From positions 3,348,001 through 3,412,000 of the forward strand of contig OX637334.1 in NCBI GenBank assembly GCA_951799405.1: 64,000 nt of DNA. The letters are read 5' to 3'. Shown here in pieces: positions 29,665 to 40,559 of this stretch (its first letter is position 1; each line of letters begins with the position of its first letter). This stretch comes from Agapetus fuscipes. Its lineage: Eukaryota > Arthropoda > Insecta > Trichoptera > Glossosomatidae. The position numbers and the translations under genes are program-made. The notes beneath the pieces were generated by a model that was not told the origin of the DNA, did not search any database, and was given only the letters and a program-made list of their open reading frames with translations.

Positions 29665-30110
29665 AGTTGTAAAGATATGTATCAATTGAGGTTCATATTA
29701 AATGCATTCCCACAAGCAGACACGCATAATTTCGCGCTCACACATGCCGCATGTGGAGCTACAATATAAAAACCCAATATCAAATGAACATAAGCCCTGC
29801 AACTCCAACCGACCTTCTCTGAAACAGGGGTGACTTTGGACAAAGTGAACCATTTTTTACAGTATGGGTGGTCAGCCACATACCAACCTATAAGTCAAGC
29901 AATACAAGCAATTCATTACATCCAGTTATACAAATAAACAAACACTAAAAAATCAACAAAACATCTATAAAAATGAAAATTGATTCTTGGCCTTAGCCGC
30001 CTACATTACAAATCAGCCTCCAGTTTTTTCGGTCCTTACATACTTCTTTCATTTCATCCAGTTTAATTTCATTCACTACATACTTCTTTCATTTCATCAT
30101 TATACCTTTC
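29665..30110 (-). mobile_element. LINE-A 3' end with ORF terminus
   Basis: Minus strand: coding end (CKDRKNWRLICNVGG-like), 3' UTR matching that at 23170-23245, then the tail ending near 29665. An extra repeat of TACTTCTTTCATTTCATC at 30040-30105 duplicates part of the coding end. Confidence 0.8.
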
Positions 30111-30529
30111 TCAAAAAAACTGAAAATAATATGATGGCATAATAAAAAGTAATTGTAAAAGACTTGAACACCCTTAAGAGATGCAAAAGTATCCTGCATG
30201 TACTGAATATGATTCATGCACAGAAATTCTTAAAAAATGTGGATGCTAAAATTCGACGTGTTTTTAGAAAATCGTAAGTGAGCAAACTTTGATATCGGAG
30301 AAACTTATCCGCGATATCAATCTGTGCATCTCTGGGGGGGTGAGTGGGAGGGGGAGGGGGTCACGTGACGTTTAATAAATGTCTGACGGTAAACAGGGGC
30401 GTGACGTCACCCCGCCGGTTCAGGCTCCGTGCACACACACTGCATGAAACGCACGCGACCACATAGTACCCACTCCGTATCAGCATTCAAATCATCAAGC
30501 TATCTCTTTCCAGAAATGAAAATCAAACC

Positions 30530-31263
30530 AAAAACGCAACTAATCTAATCTAATCTAATCCAAGCTGCAAAGATATATATCATTTAAGATTTATATTAAA
30601 TGCATTCCCACAAGCAGACATGTATAATTTCGCGCTAACACATGCCGCATGTGGACCTGCAATATAAAAACCCAATCTCAAATGAACATAAGCCCTGCAA
30701 CTCTTGCCGTCCTTCCCTGAAATAGGGGTGACATTGGCAAAGGGAACCATTTTTTTTTACAGTATGGGTGGTCAGCCGCATACCAACCTATAAGTCAAGG
30801 AACTAAGTTACACATATTGTGCAACTCTAACGGAGGGTCGCATGTGGCGAGTGGAACCTATTTATTTTGACAGGTAAGGAGGCCGGCCGTACGCCGACAA
30901 CTTCAGTTAAAGTGAAAGTTTCCCAGCTCCCAAGGGGTCTGGTACTCATTTAATGTAAAGGCTGAGTACACCTTGCCTGTATTTTAAACATTGAAACGTT
31001 TACCCCTAAGGGGTTGCATGTCGCAAGTTGAACCTATTTATTTGTACAGCTAAGGGGACTGGCCTTATGCCAACCACTCCAGTTGAAGTGAAGCTTTCCC
31101 AGCCACGAGGGGTCTGGTACTCATTTCTTGTGAAGGCTGAGCAAACCTTGCCTGGATTTTATACACCGAAACGGGCAATCATTTCCGACACCCGTGGTGG
31201 TATTCGAACCCAAGCTTTCAGTATGGAATGCAAGCGCTCTACCAACTGAGCTATCGACCGGAC
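30530..31263 (-). mobile_element. SINE-E, tandemly duplicated, split by LINE-A tail
   Basis: Head at the right end (B-box complement GTATTCGAACCC, GAGCTATCGACCGG). The 3' two-thirds occur twice: 30801-31005 and 31006-31200. The LINE-A tail at 30544-30800 duplicated AACTAA in the terminal CGCAACTAAG motif. Confidence 0.8.
30544..30800 (-). mobile_element. LINE-A tail, solo, inside SINE-E
   Basis: AACTAA at 30538-30543 and 30801-30806. Full tail from TTCCTTGAC to (TCTAA)n. No LINE coding sequence, and the 5' boundary is the common one. Confidence 0.85.
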
Positions 31264-31364
31264 AAACAATATATCTGTCTATAATCTAACAATGCTTGGG
31301 GAAAATATGAAAAGCGGAGAAGCCTGATGATTTTCCTCATGCGTAAGCAGTAACTCAGCAGATC

Positions 31365-31828
31365 GTCCCCCCAAGTGCTTGTTTGGCTTATCTACCATTT
31401 GATTTCAAGATGATCTTTCAATGAAGTTGTCTTGAGAATCACATTCTACGCAATCTTAGCTAACACAAAAACTCAAAACACAATAATGTGAGAGTTATTT
31501 TTAATGTTGTGAATTTCCAGTATTCATAAAACACATTTATACAGTACCACTTTGCCAATGTCACCCCTGCTTCAGGGAAGGTCGGCAAGAGTTGCAGGGC
31601 TTATGTTCATTTGAGATTGGGTTTTTTGTATTGTAGGTCCACATGCGGCATGTGTAAGCGCGAAATTATGCATGTCTGCTCGTGGGAATGCATTTAATAT
31701 GAATCTCAAATGATACATATCTATGCAGCTTAGATTTAGATTAGATTTAGACGTACAAACATTGCTCATGTGAAATTACCTCTGATGAACATGAGACAAA
31801 CAAGCACAGGGGACGAGATCATGAGTAT
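31365..31828. mobile_element. MITE-M split by LINE-A tail
   Basis: CCCCAAGTGCTTGTTTGGCT at the left and GAGACAAACAAGCACAGGGG at the right; the middle matches other copies. Confidence 0.85.
31548..31752 (+). mobile_element. LINE-A tail, 5' truncated, inside MITE-M
   Basis: Starts at CACTTTGCCAATGTCACCCC and ends TTAGATTTAGAC. GTAC on both sides (31544-31547 and 31753-31756). Confidence 0.85.
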
Positions 31829-32344
31829 ATTGTGTTGTTGTCTATAGTCTCCTTCTGCCTTCCACTAAGCGATCTTGTACTTTGTACCAAAACACGCTAA
31901 AGCATATATTTGCATTTCAGAGTTATTTATGTTAATAGACTACGCGGTAGATGCGTACAATATATAACATGTATGTGTGTAGTGAGGTGCTGTATTTACT
32001 TTATATTCAGGTATTGGAAAATATTCCGAAATGTTTGATTGGTTTTTCCTCGTATGACGTTGAGGCTCGCTTAGCACCGCGCGCGGGCATAAATCCTTCA
32101 TCCTCTGCGTTTACCAAAACATGTACCTAAAGTGAGACGCTCACTAGAGGCGCTGTTTGAGTTCGGTGCGTTTTTCGGTAAACGATGTGATTGAGTTTGT
32201 ATGCGAAGCTTTATGCTTGGGGTACAGGTGTCGCGAGGTGGCGCCAGCTTAATTGTCGCCTGCGGTAGGGCCCCTCCCCTCCCCGCTTCACGTGGCCCCT
32301 CCCCCCGGCCAGCTTTCTGCGAAACTCTTAACAAGTGATGGTGG
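31829..32344. other. No recognisable feature
   Basis: A GC-rich part (32060-32330) has open minus-strand frames but no recognisable protein. Confidence 0.35.
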
Positions 32345-32417
32345 GTCCACACTCCATGCCTCCATATATTGATGTCTCCATGGGGTCATGTCTGCATGTC
32401 TTCATGACCCCATTATC

Positions 32418-32872
32418 GTGTCAGGGACTCGGTTCGCGACGCTACATACGCACAGTGGCAAAGGTACTGGGACGTCACATCGTGTGACAAGGTCATCTAC
32501 TCCTTTTTTCCGTCGATCAGGGAGCGCATGGCTGCGCGGTGGCTCGTCCCGGATCACTTCACCAGCCAGTTCCTCACTGGTCACGGGAAATTTGCGCACT
32601 ACCTTTTAGAACGGGGCGTCATCTCTCAGGGTGGAGGGGAGTGTTTGTGCGGACCCATTGCCCAGGACGTGCGGCACGTCCTGTGGGATTGCCCTCTGCT
32701 GCACTCTCAACGAGAGCTCCTCATCGACGCAGTCCGGCCGGCCGGTTCCGGACCGGTCGGCTACGCGGACTTCGTTGCCAGTAGAGCCAACTACCTTGCA
32801 TTCCGCCGCTTCTGCCAGTCCTGGCACGAGTTCGCAGCCGCGGGCTCAAGACTGGGCAGAGGTGACCATTAG
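32418..32872 (+). pseudogene. R1-like LINE ORF2 C-terminus
   Basis: Reads RDATYAQWQRYWDVTS, SFFPSIRERMAARWL, then TSQFLTGHGKFAHYL, ECLCGPIAQDVRHVLWDCP. The Cys/His pattern C-x-C...H-x4-C after QFLTGHG is characteristic of the ORF2 end in R1/TRAS-type LINEs. The frame is intact to the stop at 32870. RT and endonuclease are absent through 5' truncation. Confidence 0.8.
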
Positions 32873-33222
32873 CCCTCAGTCAGTCCTCGCGACACCCATA
32901 CATATTGACGTATGTACACCCATAACTTACTGCGCTCAGCGCGGATGGCAACTCGTTCGATACACGTCAATGAAGGGCTCCCGTCAGGCACATTAGCTTC
33001 AGTAACCTCGACGTTCTGGGGAGGGTGGGACTTCTTAGAGTCATGCGTTAGCCCCTGATTTGAGGATCCTCTTTTTCCTTTCTTGAGTAGAGTAACTTTA
33101 GCTGAATAACTTCAACGGGAAGGCCTTCCGCCGCCAAAAAAACATTGCAAGTGAAGTATCACCAAGTGAAGCGACTCCGCATGAGTTGTATGAACTTGGT
33201 GGGTGGAGGTGGGTAAAGTGCC
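32418..33222 (+). mobile_element. 5'-truncated R1-clade LINE
   Basis: Exact 13-bp duplication TGACCCCATTATC (32405-32417 and 33223-33235). The element holds the C-terminus of the second LINE protein and a ~350-bp 3' UTR without a poly(A) tail. It is inserted within a minisatellite. GC content is well above the flanks, suggesting a fairly recent arrival. Confidence 0.85.
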
Positions 33223-33915
33223 TGACCCCATTATCCATGTTTCCATGTTTCTAAACTTTCATGCCTCCATACCTCCATGTCTCAATGTTTTCTTTTATCC
33301 ATGTCTCTATGCCTCCATACCTTCATGTCTCCTGGCCCCCATGTTTCGTTGTCTCCGTGTCTTACATGTCTGGATGCCGCCATGCCTCCATGTTTTCATG
33401 TCTATGTGCCTTCATGTTTCCTTGTCTCCATGTCTTCTATGCCTCAATGCCTCCATGTCAGCATGTTTCTTTGTCTCCGTGTCCTGCATGTCTTGCATGC
33501 CGCCATGCCTCCATGTTTTCATGTCTACATGCCTCCATGTTTCCTTGTCTTCATGTCTTTCATGTATCTATGCCTCAATGCCTCCATGCCTCCATGCCTA
33601 CATGTTTCCTTGTCTCCATGTCTTGCATATCTCCATGCCGCCATGTTTTCATGTCTACATGTCTCCATGTTTCCTTGTCTCCATGTCTTGATGTCTTTCA
33701 TATCTCCATGTTTTCATGCCTCCACGTTTGCTTCTCTCTATGCTTTCATGTCTACATGCCTCCCTGTTTCCTTGTCTCCATGTCTTGATGTCTTTCATAT
33801 CTCCATGCCTCCATGTCTCCATACCTCCATGTTTGCTTCTCTCCATGCTTTCATGTCTACATGTATCCCTATTTCCTTGTTTCCATGTCTTGCATGTCTC
33901 CATGCCTCCATGGCC

Positions 33916-34306
33916 ATCACCCTGCGCGAGGTGACAGAGCCGCGCCGCGTGCGACGACTGAGGAGGCCGCACACAGAATGTATCGACACTCTCTGTATAA
34001 TTGTCTAAACAAACACAGCGACGTTCCGAGAAGACGTGCGAGTAAACAGACAGTCGAACCTGTATCCAGCGCCCAAACAAACACGCGGCGAGCACAGCGC
34101 AGTTACACCACGAACCAGGGACAAGCATTCCAATAACTGGCGCTCATCTCGTCTGCTGGACAACGCTGGTGACGGAAATGCAGTTCCAAGGATCAGACTC
34201 TCATTTCTATCGGTGGCAAATCCATGGCTCGGCCTTCACCTAACGTGAATTTTCCATAAAAAAAGCGGTAATCTACTACGGTCAAACGTGTTGTGAATTA
34301 CCCGAT
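33916..34306. other. No recognisable feature
   Basis: GC-rich; a short frame from the minisatellite continues to about 34008 without known homology. Confidence 0.35.
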
Positions 34307-34566
34307 TAGACCTAATCTAATCTAATCTAAGCTGCAAGGATATATACCATTTAAGATTTAATATCAAATGCATTCCCACAAGCAGACATTATATAATTTC
34401 GCGCTAACACATGCCGCATGTGGACCTACATTATAAGAACCCATCTCAAATGAACATAAGCCCTGCAACTCTTGCCGTCCTTCCCTGAGACAGGGGTGAC
34501 ATTGGCAAAGTGAACCATTTTTTCACAGTAAGGGTGGTCAGCCGCATACCAACCTATAAGTCAAGG
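34307..34566 (-). mobile_element. LINE-A tail, solo
   Basis: (TCTAA)n at the left, GTCAAGGAA at the right; full tail. Confidence 0.85.
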
Positions 34567-34574
34567 AATAATAA

Positions 34575-35125
34575 TAATAGCGAATGAATGGGATATCCAG
34601 AGTCATAATAAAAGGAGGGCTTGTTTGAAAAAAATAAAGACTCTGGATGAAATGAAAGAGGTATGCAAGGACAGGAAGAAGTGGCGGCTAATCTGCAATG
34701 TTGATTTGTAATGTTTTTGTCATTTTTTGTACAGGAAATTATTGACTGTTTGTATAGATTTCTTTTGAAGGTTTTGTTCTTGTTTATACTTAAATGTTAT
34801 TTATTATTTGTATGCTTTGACTTATAGGTTGGTATGAGGCTGACCACCCATACTGTAAAAAATGGTTCACTTGGCAAATGTCACCCCTGGGTCAGGGAAG
34901 GGATTTCCAGCGCCCTTGGAGTGACTACATCACGAAACGGCGCTATAAAGAAATCATCAACTCATCATCATCATCATCAAGGTCGGCAAAAGTTGTAGGG
35001 CTTTTGTTCATTTGAGGTTTGGATTTTATTTGTAACTACACGTGTTTGTTTTTGGGCATGCATTTGAGAGCTTCAAATGGATATATCCTTGCAACTTAGA
35101 TTATAGATATTATAGATTATAGACC
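34575..35125 (+). mobile_element. LINE-A 3' end, longest coding remnant
   Basis: Encodes NEWDIQSHNKRRACLKKI, then KTLDEMKEVCKDRKKWRLIC and a stop. About 105 bp of UTR follow, then the tail with a LINE-T fragment inside, ending TTATAGATATTATAG. The peptide resembles the end of RTE-like polyproteins. Confidence 0.85.
34899..34978 (+). mobile_element. LINE-T 3' terminal fragment inside LINE-A tail
   Basis: CAGCGCCCTTGGAGTGACTA, GAAACGGCGCTATAAAG, (ATC)n. It cuts the tail at CAGGGAAGG/TCGGCAA; AAGG may be duplicated. Confidence 0.8.
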
Positions 35126-35748
35126 TAAAATCAAATGGAATTCTTCTCTTGCAAAGTTGACTAGGGTCCTTAGTACCCAACACAAATATCAGCTAGCTAT
35201 CTCATAGAAAAATACAGAACGATGCTTGCTTTTATCTCGAATATTGGCAATGCTACTCGCATTGAAATGAAAAGCAGTTAAATTGGGTTCTACGACAAAT
35301 ATGGCACACACAAATCGGTCACGCGACAGTTTGCCTACATGATTTTTTGGTCAACGAAAAGTCGGTCACAGTTCACAGTCAACTCGGCCAGAGTTAACTC
35401 GTCCACAGACATATCGGTCACAGACGATTCCGTCACGTGATAGTTCATCCACACGACTTTTCGATCAAAGGCATTTCGGTTGCATTAAATATATGGTCCA
35501 TAGACAGCTTCATCACTAAAAACTACAAATAATTAAAACTACAGTAATTACAAAGGTTTTTTGGAGAGCTTGTTTTCTAGGTGAGTCTATATTGTATGTG
35601 ACCGAAAAGTTATGTAGAAGATCTAATCTATCTAATCTAATCTAAGTTGCAACGATATGTAACATTGAGGATTCACATTACATGCATTCTCACAAGCAGA
35701 CACGTACAAGTTCGCGCTTGCGTATGCCGCATGTGAACCTACAACACC

Positions 35749-35954
35749 TTCTCTCAGGGTCAGTCTCCCCTCCACTGACCCACGCCCTGTATATCCATCC
35801 CATCCGGGGATGTGTCACAGGACTCGCATGCAAAAGTTATGTGAGATGCGAGTGGCAGAAGTCCCTCCAGTGAAGCTACACTTTCCCAAGTGTTTACACA
35901 AAGCAAAAGAGGCTCAGAAATCACTGAAAGATTATAGCCGTGAGGATTTAGGGA
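35749..35954 (+). repeat. S repeat fragment
   Basis: CTCCACTGACCCACGCCCTG, CCATCCGGGGATGTGTCACA, GCGAGTGGCAGAAGTCCCTC. Long-form S, first half. Confidence 0.65.
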
Positions 35955-36034
35955 CATACACCCTGCAACTCCTATCGACCTTCCCTGAAACAGGGGTGAC
36001 ATTGGCAAAGTGAACCATTTTCTACAGCATGGGT

Positions 36035-36310
36035 TCCATATATCAGCATATTCCTTGACTGATAGGTTGGTATGCGACTGACCACCCATACTGTAAAAAA
36101 TGGTTCACTTTGCCAATGTCACCCCTGCTTCAGGGAAGGTCGGCAAGAGTTGCAGGGCTTATGTTCATTTGAGATTGGGTTTTTTTTATATTGTAGGTCC
36201 ACATGCGGCATGTGTAAGCGCGAAATTATGCAAGTCTGCTTGTGGGAATGCATTTAATATGAATCTCAAATGATACATATCTTTGCAGCTTAGATTAAGA
36301 TTTAGATTAG
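36035..36310 (+). mobile_element. LINE-A tail inserted in an opposite LINE-A tail
   Basis: ATGGGT at 36029-36034 and 36311-36316. The 5' end is longer (CAGCATATTCCTTGACTGAT), shared with 50101. Ends TTTAGATTAG. Confidence 0.85.
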
Positions 36311-36671
36311 ATGGGTGGTCAGCCGCATACCAATCTATAGAAGAGCTATCGCGTAACCAAGTTGACTATGACCGAAAAGTTGTGTGGATGAACTGTCGTT
36401 TGAGAGATTTGTTGTGACTCGTGACACGGTTAAATTTGCTGTGATTTTCCTGCAGAATTTGTATTGAATGTAGGAATGTGAATGCACAGTACAGTACAGT
36501 TGTGGAACCTGTAACCTGTCAGCGCGTTTGTAATTCAGTTAAACGAGTCGATGTGTTTACACTCGGAGTTAATTTTATAGGTTTTAAATTTTATGAAAGT
36601 TTAATTATATTGTAAAACGTGCGAAACGGGGTAATAAAACAGTCAGGTGAAGCTCCTGCAGCAGAATACCT

Positions 36672-36917
36672 GTACCCTTAGTACGAGTTGCAAAACTTGA
36701 GTAATATAAAGTTTACGGCAATTATTAAAGATTGGTTTCCCCCAAAATCTGCCGTTTTTGTTTGTTTGAACTTGATTTTCTTCATCACTGTAACTCTTTT
36801 GCCAAGACCATAAAGTGTAAGAAACACAAACGGCAGATTTTGGGAGAAATCACTCTTTAATATTTTCCGTAAACTTTACTTTTCTCAAGTTTTTGCAACT
36901 CGTACTAAGGGTACTGT
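36672..36917 (+). mobile_element. MITE-C, copy 3
   Basis: TACCCTTAGTACGAGTTGC and its inverse at the ends; same orientation as copy 2. Confidence 0.9.
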
Positions 36918-36974
36918 TACCTGAGAAGAGACACGCTGGGAGAAGAGAGTGTGGTAGATATAACTAAACTACTC

Positions 36975-37160
36975 TGGTAGAACATGACATAATAGGGGCA
37001 AAACAACATATGACATTACATTACATGACAGAACATCTCATAACAGTACGCAGCATGAAATTACAGCACAATGAAAATAGATTACATGACAAAACATACC
37101 AGGAAAGTACATCAAAATGACAAAACATCGCAAGACAAAACAAAACAGGTATAAAACATT
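36975..37160. repeat. W-type minisatellite
   Basis: Words like ATTACATGACAGAACATC and ATGACAAAACATCGCAAGAC. Confidence 0.75.
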
Positions 37161-37191
37161 ACGTTTAACCTCAGCCGTAGCGACAATCAAG

Positions 37192-37756
37192 CATGGAATG
37201 CAAGCATTTTACCAACTGAGCTATCGACTGTACTTTTTACGAGTTTGGTCATCGCTACAAAGCGCAAATTCTCAAGCAAGACCCAGTTGCTGAAAGGCAG
37301 GATAGACATTTGATGACTGGTCTTTGGTGAAGGTTTATGAATTTTTCAACCCAGTGAAGAGTATATTTCTAATCTAAGTTGCAAAGATAAGTAACATTGA
37401 AGATTCGCATTATATGCATTCTCACAAGCAGACATGTACAAATTCGCGCTTGCACATGCCGCATGTGAACCTACAACATAAAAACCAAATCTCAAATGGA
37501 TGTACACCCTGCAACTCTTTCCGTCCTTCCCTGAAACAGGGGTGGCATTGGCAAAGTTAACGATTTTTACAGCATTAATGGTCAGCCGCATATCAACCTA
37601 TAACTTATAAGTCAAGGAACATACACGACAAATCACATTTTTGTAAATCAATTTTAAAATATTAATGTAATTTTTTGTGCTCCGCTGGGATTCGAACCCA
37701 CAATCTCCTCCCATTTACGAGTCCGAAGCACTAACCACTAAACTACGTACTGGTCC
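37192..37756 (-). mobile_element. SINE-F/SINE-E dimer, split by LINE-A tail
   Basis: Minus strand: SINE-F head (37756-37667, B-box GGGTTCGAATCCC), LINE-A interruption, F body (37367-37231), then directly the SINE-E head (37230-37192, GTCGATAGCTCAGTTGG). The E body is missing. The junction ACCAAACTCGTAAAAAGTAC matches the other dimers. Confidence 0.75.
37368..37660 (-). mobile_element. LINE-A tail with extra UTR inside SINE-F
   Basis: Tail plus about 40 bp of upstream UTR (TTTGTCGTGTATGTTCCTTG), which is shared with 39.78 kb. Confidence 0.8.
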
Positions 37757-37969
37757 ATAAGCTATATCAGCAGTATATGCTGGGCTGGAAGATCAGTTTA
37801 TCCTTCGTAGTTTAATTTTAAAACTGCGAGATATTCGCAAAATTAATTAAAAAGGCGTCCACATATTTATGAGTGAGATTGGCACATTAAGCCTTCACCT
37901 GAACATTAATTAGAATATAATCGCAATATCTAAGCAGCGCATTCATTTAGCTCTTTATGTGGAGCCTCT

Positions 37970-38012
37970 ACGTCCCCAGAGTGCTTGTTTGTCGTATGTC
38001 CCTCAGAGTAGT
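37970..38012. mobile_element. MITE-M terminal fragment
   Basis: CGTCCCCAGAGTGCTTGTTT and the next 20 bp only. A further MITE-M internal piece lies at 38588-38700. Confidence 0.65.
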
Positions 38013-38431
38013 TATACCACTGGACGACGGACCTGTCTAGCACTTCTATGCACTTTTTGATAAACGCTATGGCCAGATTTAAACATATAGTTTCACACTT
38101 GGGGTATCGCTGCCTTAGTTCTTGTATGCCGTCATTAAGCAAATTTTACAGGAGCAATGTGTTTGTGTTTTGTTATTGTAATTGACAAAATCGTAATTCA
38201 ATTGCCTATTTTACCAAAAGTACTGTAGGTAGGTCTGGCATTATAATAATCCATACAAATAATGATAATTCTACGTTTAATACTAAATAAAAGCGTTTTA
38301 AAATGTATATACGCCAAAGATGCGCAACGAAAATTACGTAAAGTGGATATACGGCAAAATATCGGACTTTGACTTGACGCTCGCGACAATCTTTTAGTAA
38401 AATACATATAACATACAACAATGTGTTGGTG

Positions 38432-38497
38432 TGACGTCATGCCCGCGCGCGTCTATGATTGGCAGATTAGGCAGTCACGTGGCAGTCACGCATGCGC
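38432..38497. promoter_or_regulatory. Cluster of promoter-type motifs
   Basis: In 66 bp: CRE palindrome TGACGTCA (38432-38439), inverted CCAAT box ATTGG (38458-38462), E-box CACGTG (38476-38481), and an NRF1-like CGCATGCGC (38489-38497). Such clusters typify CpG-type bidirectional promoters. No gene is identified on either side, so function is inferred only from the motifs. Confidence 0.35.
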
Positions 38498-38587
38498 CTC
38501 CAGCGTTTGCTGGCTATACGGCACTCAAGAACTGAAATAAATTTTCGAATACAGAATATCGTAAATGTGAAAATGTTGAATAGCTCG

Positions 38588-38700
38588 CACATTTGAAGAC
38601 AAATACGTATTTTTCTTAGCTCAGATTGTGTAGAATTTGATTCTTAAGACAACTGCATGAAAAAGGTCATATTTGACAAAATTGGTCTATGCGGCAAACA
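38588..38700. mobile_element. MITE-M internal fragment
   Basis: TTTTTCTTAGCTCAGATTGT, GTAGAATTTGATTCTTAAGA and following bases. Confidence 0.65.
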
Positions 38701-39427
38701 AAAACTGGGGGAGCGGTATGGTACTCGCAGTAAGAGGAAGTACATACTCGCAATAATAAGAAATCGCTGAACTTTTGCAGGAAAACAAAAATAAATCTGA
38801 TCAGATTTTCTTTACAGCTTTATTGCGTCGTAAAATCAAACTTTTTCGTCACGCCCAAAAAGAAAACTTACACACAGAGATAAGTTTGGGAATGCCGTCT
38901 CGCCACATAGGTACCTGCGAGTTTCCATTGGCTGTCGAGTCAAGTCTCGAGTTTTGGTTGGAACTTCAAAACCAACATTCTACCTTTTTTAACTGAATGA
39001 TAATAAAAATACATAAAAATTGTCGTAAAGTTAAAAAGTTTCGTCGCTTTCCTTCGTTGAAACTTTAAAGCTGTATTCCGTCCTTAGAGGTGGCGGCAGC
39101 GAGTTATACATCGATACTGCTAAGATTTTACTTTTTTTACTTTTTTATTAAACTGCGATTTATTTATATAACAAGATTTATTTTGCACGATATCGGTTGC
39201 ACAGTACTTCTCACTCTAGCTTGTATCGATTTCCCGGCACAATGCTGAAAGAGACCTGGCTCCCCGCAGAATCTTTTCTCGTATGTAGGTATAGGTACGA
39301 AGGTGACGATTCTTGCATGTTCGAAATTATTTCACTTACTTATATAATGGATCTTTCTAAACACTTCCAGATTGTTCGACACACACCATCGTGCTTAAGC
39401 GCACGTACTACGAATCCATAGTTCGTA
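38701..39427. other. No recognisable feature
   Basis: Two frames of about 75 codons (38775-38996, 39197-39421) show no homology that I recognise. Confidence 0.35.
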
Positions 39428-39551
39428 ACAATGCCTCAAAGGTAAAACTGAATAAGTGGCATATTAAGCTAACATGGGTTTCTCAGATAAATGCACCTTT
39501 TTTCCTATTTTCTGCGAAAGAAAACAATAAAGAAGAGTGAAGTTCCTGTAG

Positions 39552-39914
39552 TTTAGAATTGCGAATGAATGGAATATCCAGAGTCATAATAAAAGAAGAG
39601 CTTGTATGAAGAAGGTTATGACTCTGGAGGAAATGAAAGAAGTATGCAAGGATAGAAAGAAATGGCGGTTGATCTGTGATGTTGGCGGCTAGGGTTTGTT
39701 AAAGTGAATTTGGTTTTATGATTTAGTTTTTTATGTCCATGTATATATTGTTATTTTTATTCTTTGATTTTAAAAAATGTAATTTGTCATGTATGTTCCT
39801 TGACTTATAGGTTGTTATGCGGCTGACCACCCATAATATAAAAATTGGTTCACTTTGCCAATGTCACCCCTGTTTCAGGGAAGGACGGCAAGAGTTGCAA
39901 GGCTTATGTTCATG
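39552..39914 (+). mobile_element. LINE-A 3' end inside MITE-G, tail truncated
   Basis: Coding end NEWNIQSHNKRRACMKKVMT, LEEMKEVCKDRKKWRLICDV, GG*. UTR, then the tail, which breaks off at GGCTTATGTTCAT where G resumes. The missing 3' end means a later deletion. Confidence 0.85.
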
Positions 39915-39977
39915 AGCACTTCTTTATAATTAGTTCACTTACTATGACAAGTTACACACAATAAAATGTTTTTATCT

Positions 39978-40309
39978 CATGATAAAATATCTCGCTGATT
40001 TAATCAAACCAGTCACCCTCGGCAAAAAAAGCCTTACACTGCGCTCGGCTGAGACTGGAGCCAAATCAAGGATTGAAGAACCTATAAGAAGAGTTAACAC
40101 AATATTTGGAGAGCGTGCATTTGCAGTTGCTGGCCCTCTGGCCTGGAACCACCTACCACATCATGTGAGAGAGCTAGAGGACCATGGAAAGTTCCGGAAT
40201 GCACTGAAGACAAGTAAATTTCTGGCATCGTTTGCACCAGCGCCCTTGGAGTGACTACATCACGAAACGGCGCTATAAAGAAATCATCAACTCATCATCA
40301 TCATCATCA
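39978..40309 (+). pseudogene. LINE-T C-terminus inside MITE-G, best copy
   Basis: 91-codon intact frame ending in the LINE-T stop: KSRIEEPIRRVNTIFGERAF, AVAGPLAWNHLPHHVRELED, FRNALKTSKFLASFA. Then GAAACGGCGCTATAAAG and an (ATC)n tail. Exact 8-bp duplication TTTTATCT (39970-39977 and 40310-40317). Family role: C-terminal end of the L2/CR1-type replicase; the catalytic domains are lost. Confidence 0.9.
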
Positions 40310-40559
40310 TTTTATCTACAATTTCTCAAATCATTGAATCAGCACTTATTCCGTTTTCCTACAAGGTGGCGATATGTGAATGGTAGGTACCTACTGGAGA
40401 TGCCGTCAGATACGACTTCTTGAGGGTTCAACCTTAACCATGATTAAGAAGTTTTAATGTTACAAGTAAACAAATTTGATTAACATTCCGAGTAAAATAT
40501 GTCAAGGAAATGTGTGTTGCTGTTATGGCATCGTGATTCATGAATCATTATGCTCAAAC

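Larger units (their letters stand above)
32345..33915. repeat. CATG-rich 15-bp minisatellite, split by an R1-like LINE
   Basis: Units such as CCATGTCTCCATGCCT. A 32345-32417 stub and the main array (33223-33915) flank the LINE. Longer units of about 115-140 bp start CGCCATG near 33377, 33493 and 33637. Because the unit is a multiple of three and stop-poor, several frames stay open for 160-240 codons. They are not genes. Confidence 0.95.
35622..36338 (-). mobile_element. LINE-A tail inside H, itself split twice
   Basis: Pieces at 35622-35748, 35955-36034 and 36311-36338 together make one minus-strand tail. An S fragment and a plus-strand LINE-A tail lie between them. Confidence 0.7.
35285..36425. 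mobile_element. H element interrupted by LINE-A tails and S
   Basis: Left arm 35285-35485 with CAAATCGGTCACGCGACAG and ACTCGTCCACAGACATATCG. A centre with CTACAGTAATTACAAAGG follows, then an inverse-orientation arm that resumes after the insertion at 36340 (GACCGAAAAGTTGTGTGGAT). Confidence 0.6.
39428..40378. mobile_element. MITE-G split by two LINE 3' ends
   Basis: G pieces: 39428-39549 (AAAGGTAAAACTGAATAAGT), 39915-39977 (TTCTTTATAATTAGTTCACT), 40310-40378 (ATTTCTCAAATCATTGAATC). Joined, they give one G of about 255 bp. Confidence 0.8.

Noticed and set aside
33203..34008. Overlapping frames of 160-240 codons rich in Met, Pro, Cys, His
   Set aside because: All three frames are open because the CATG minisatellite unit is stop-poor and a multiple of three; no conserved protein.
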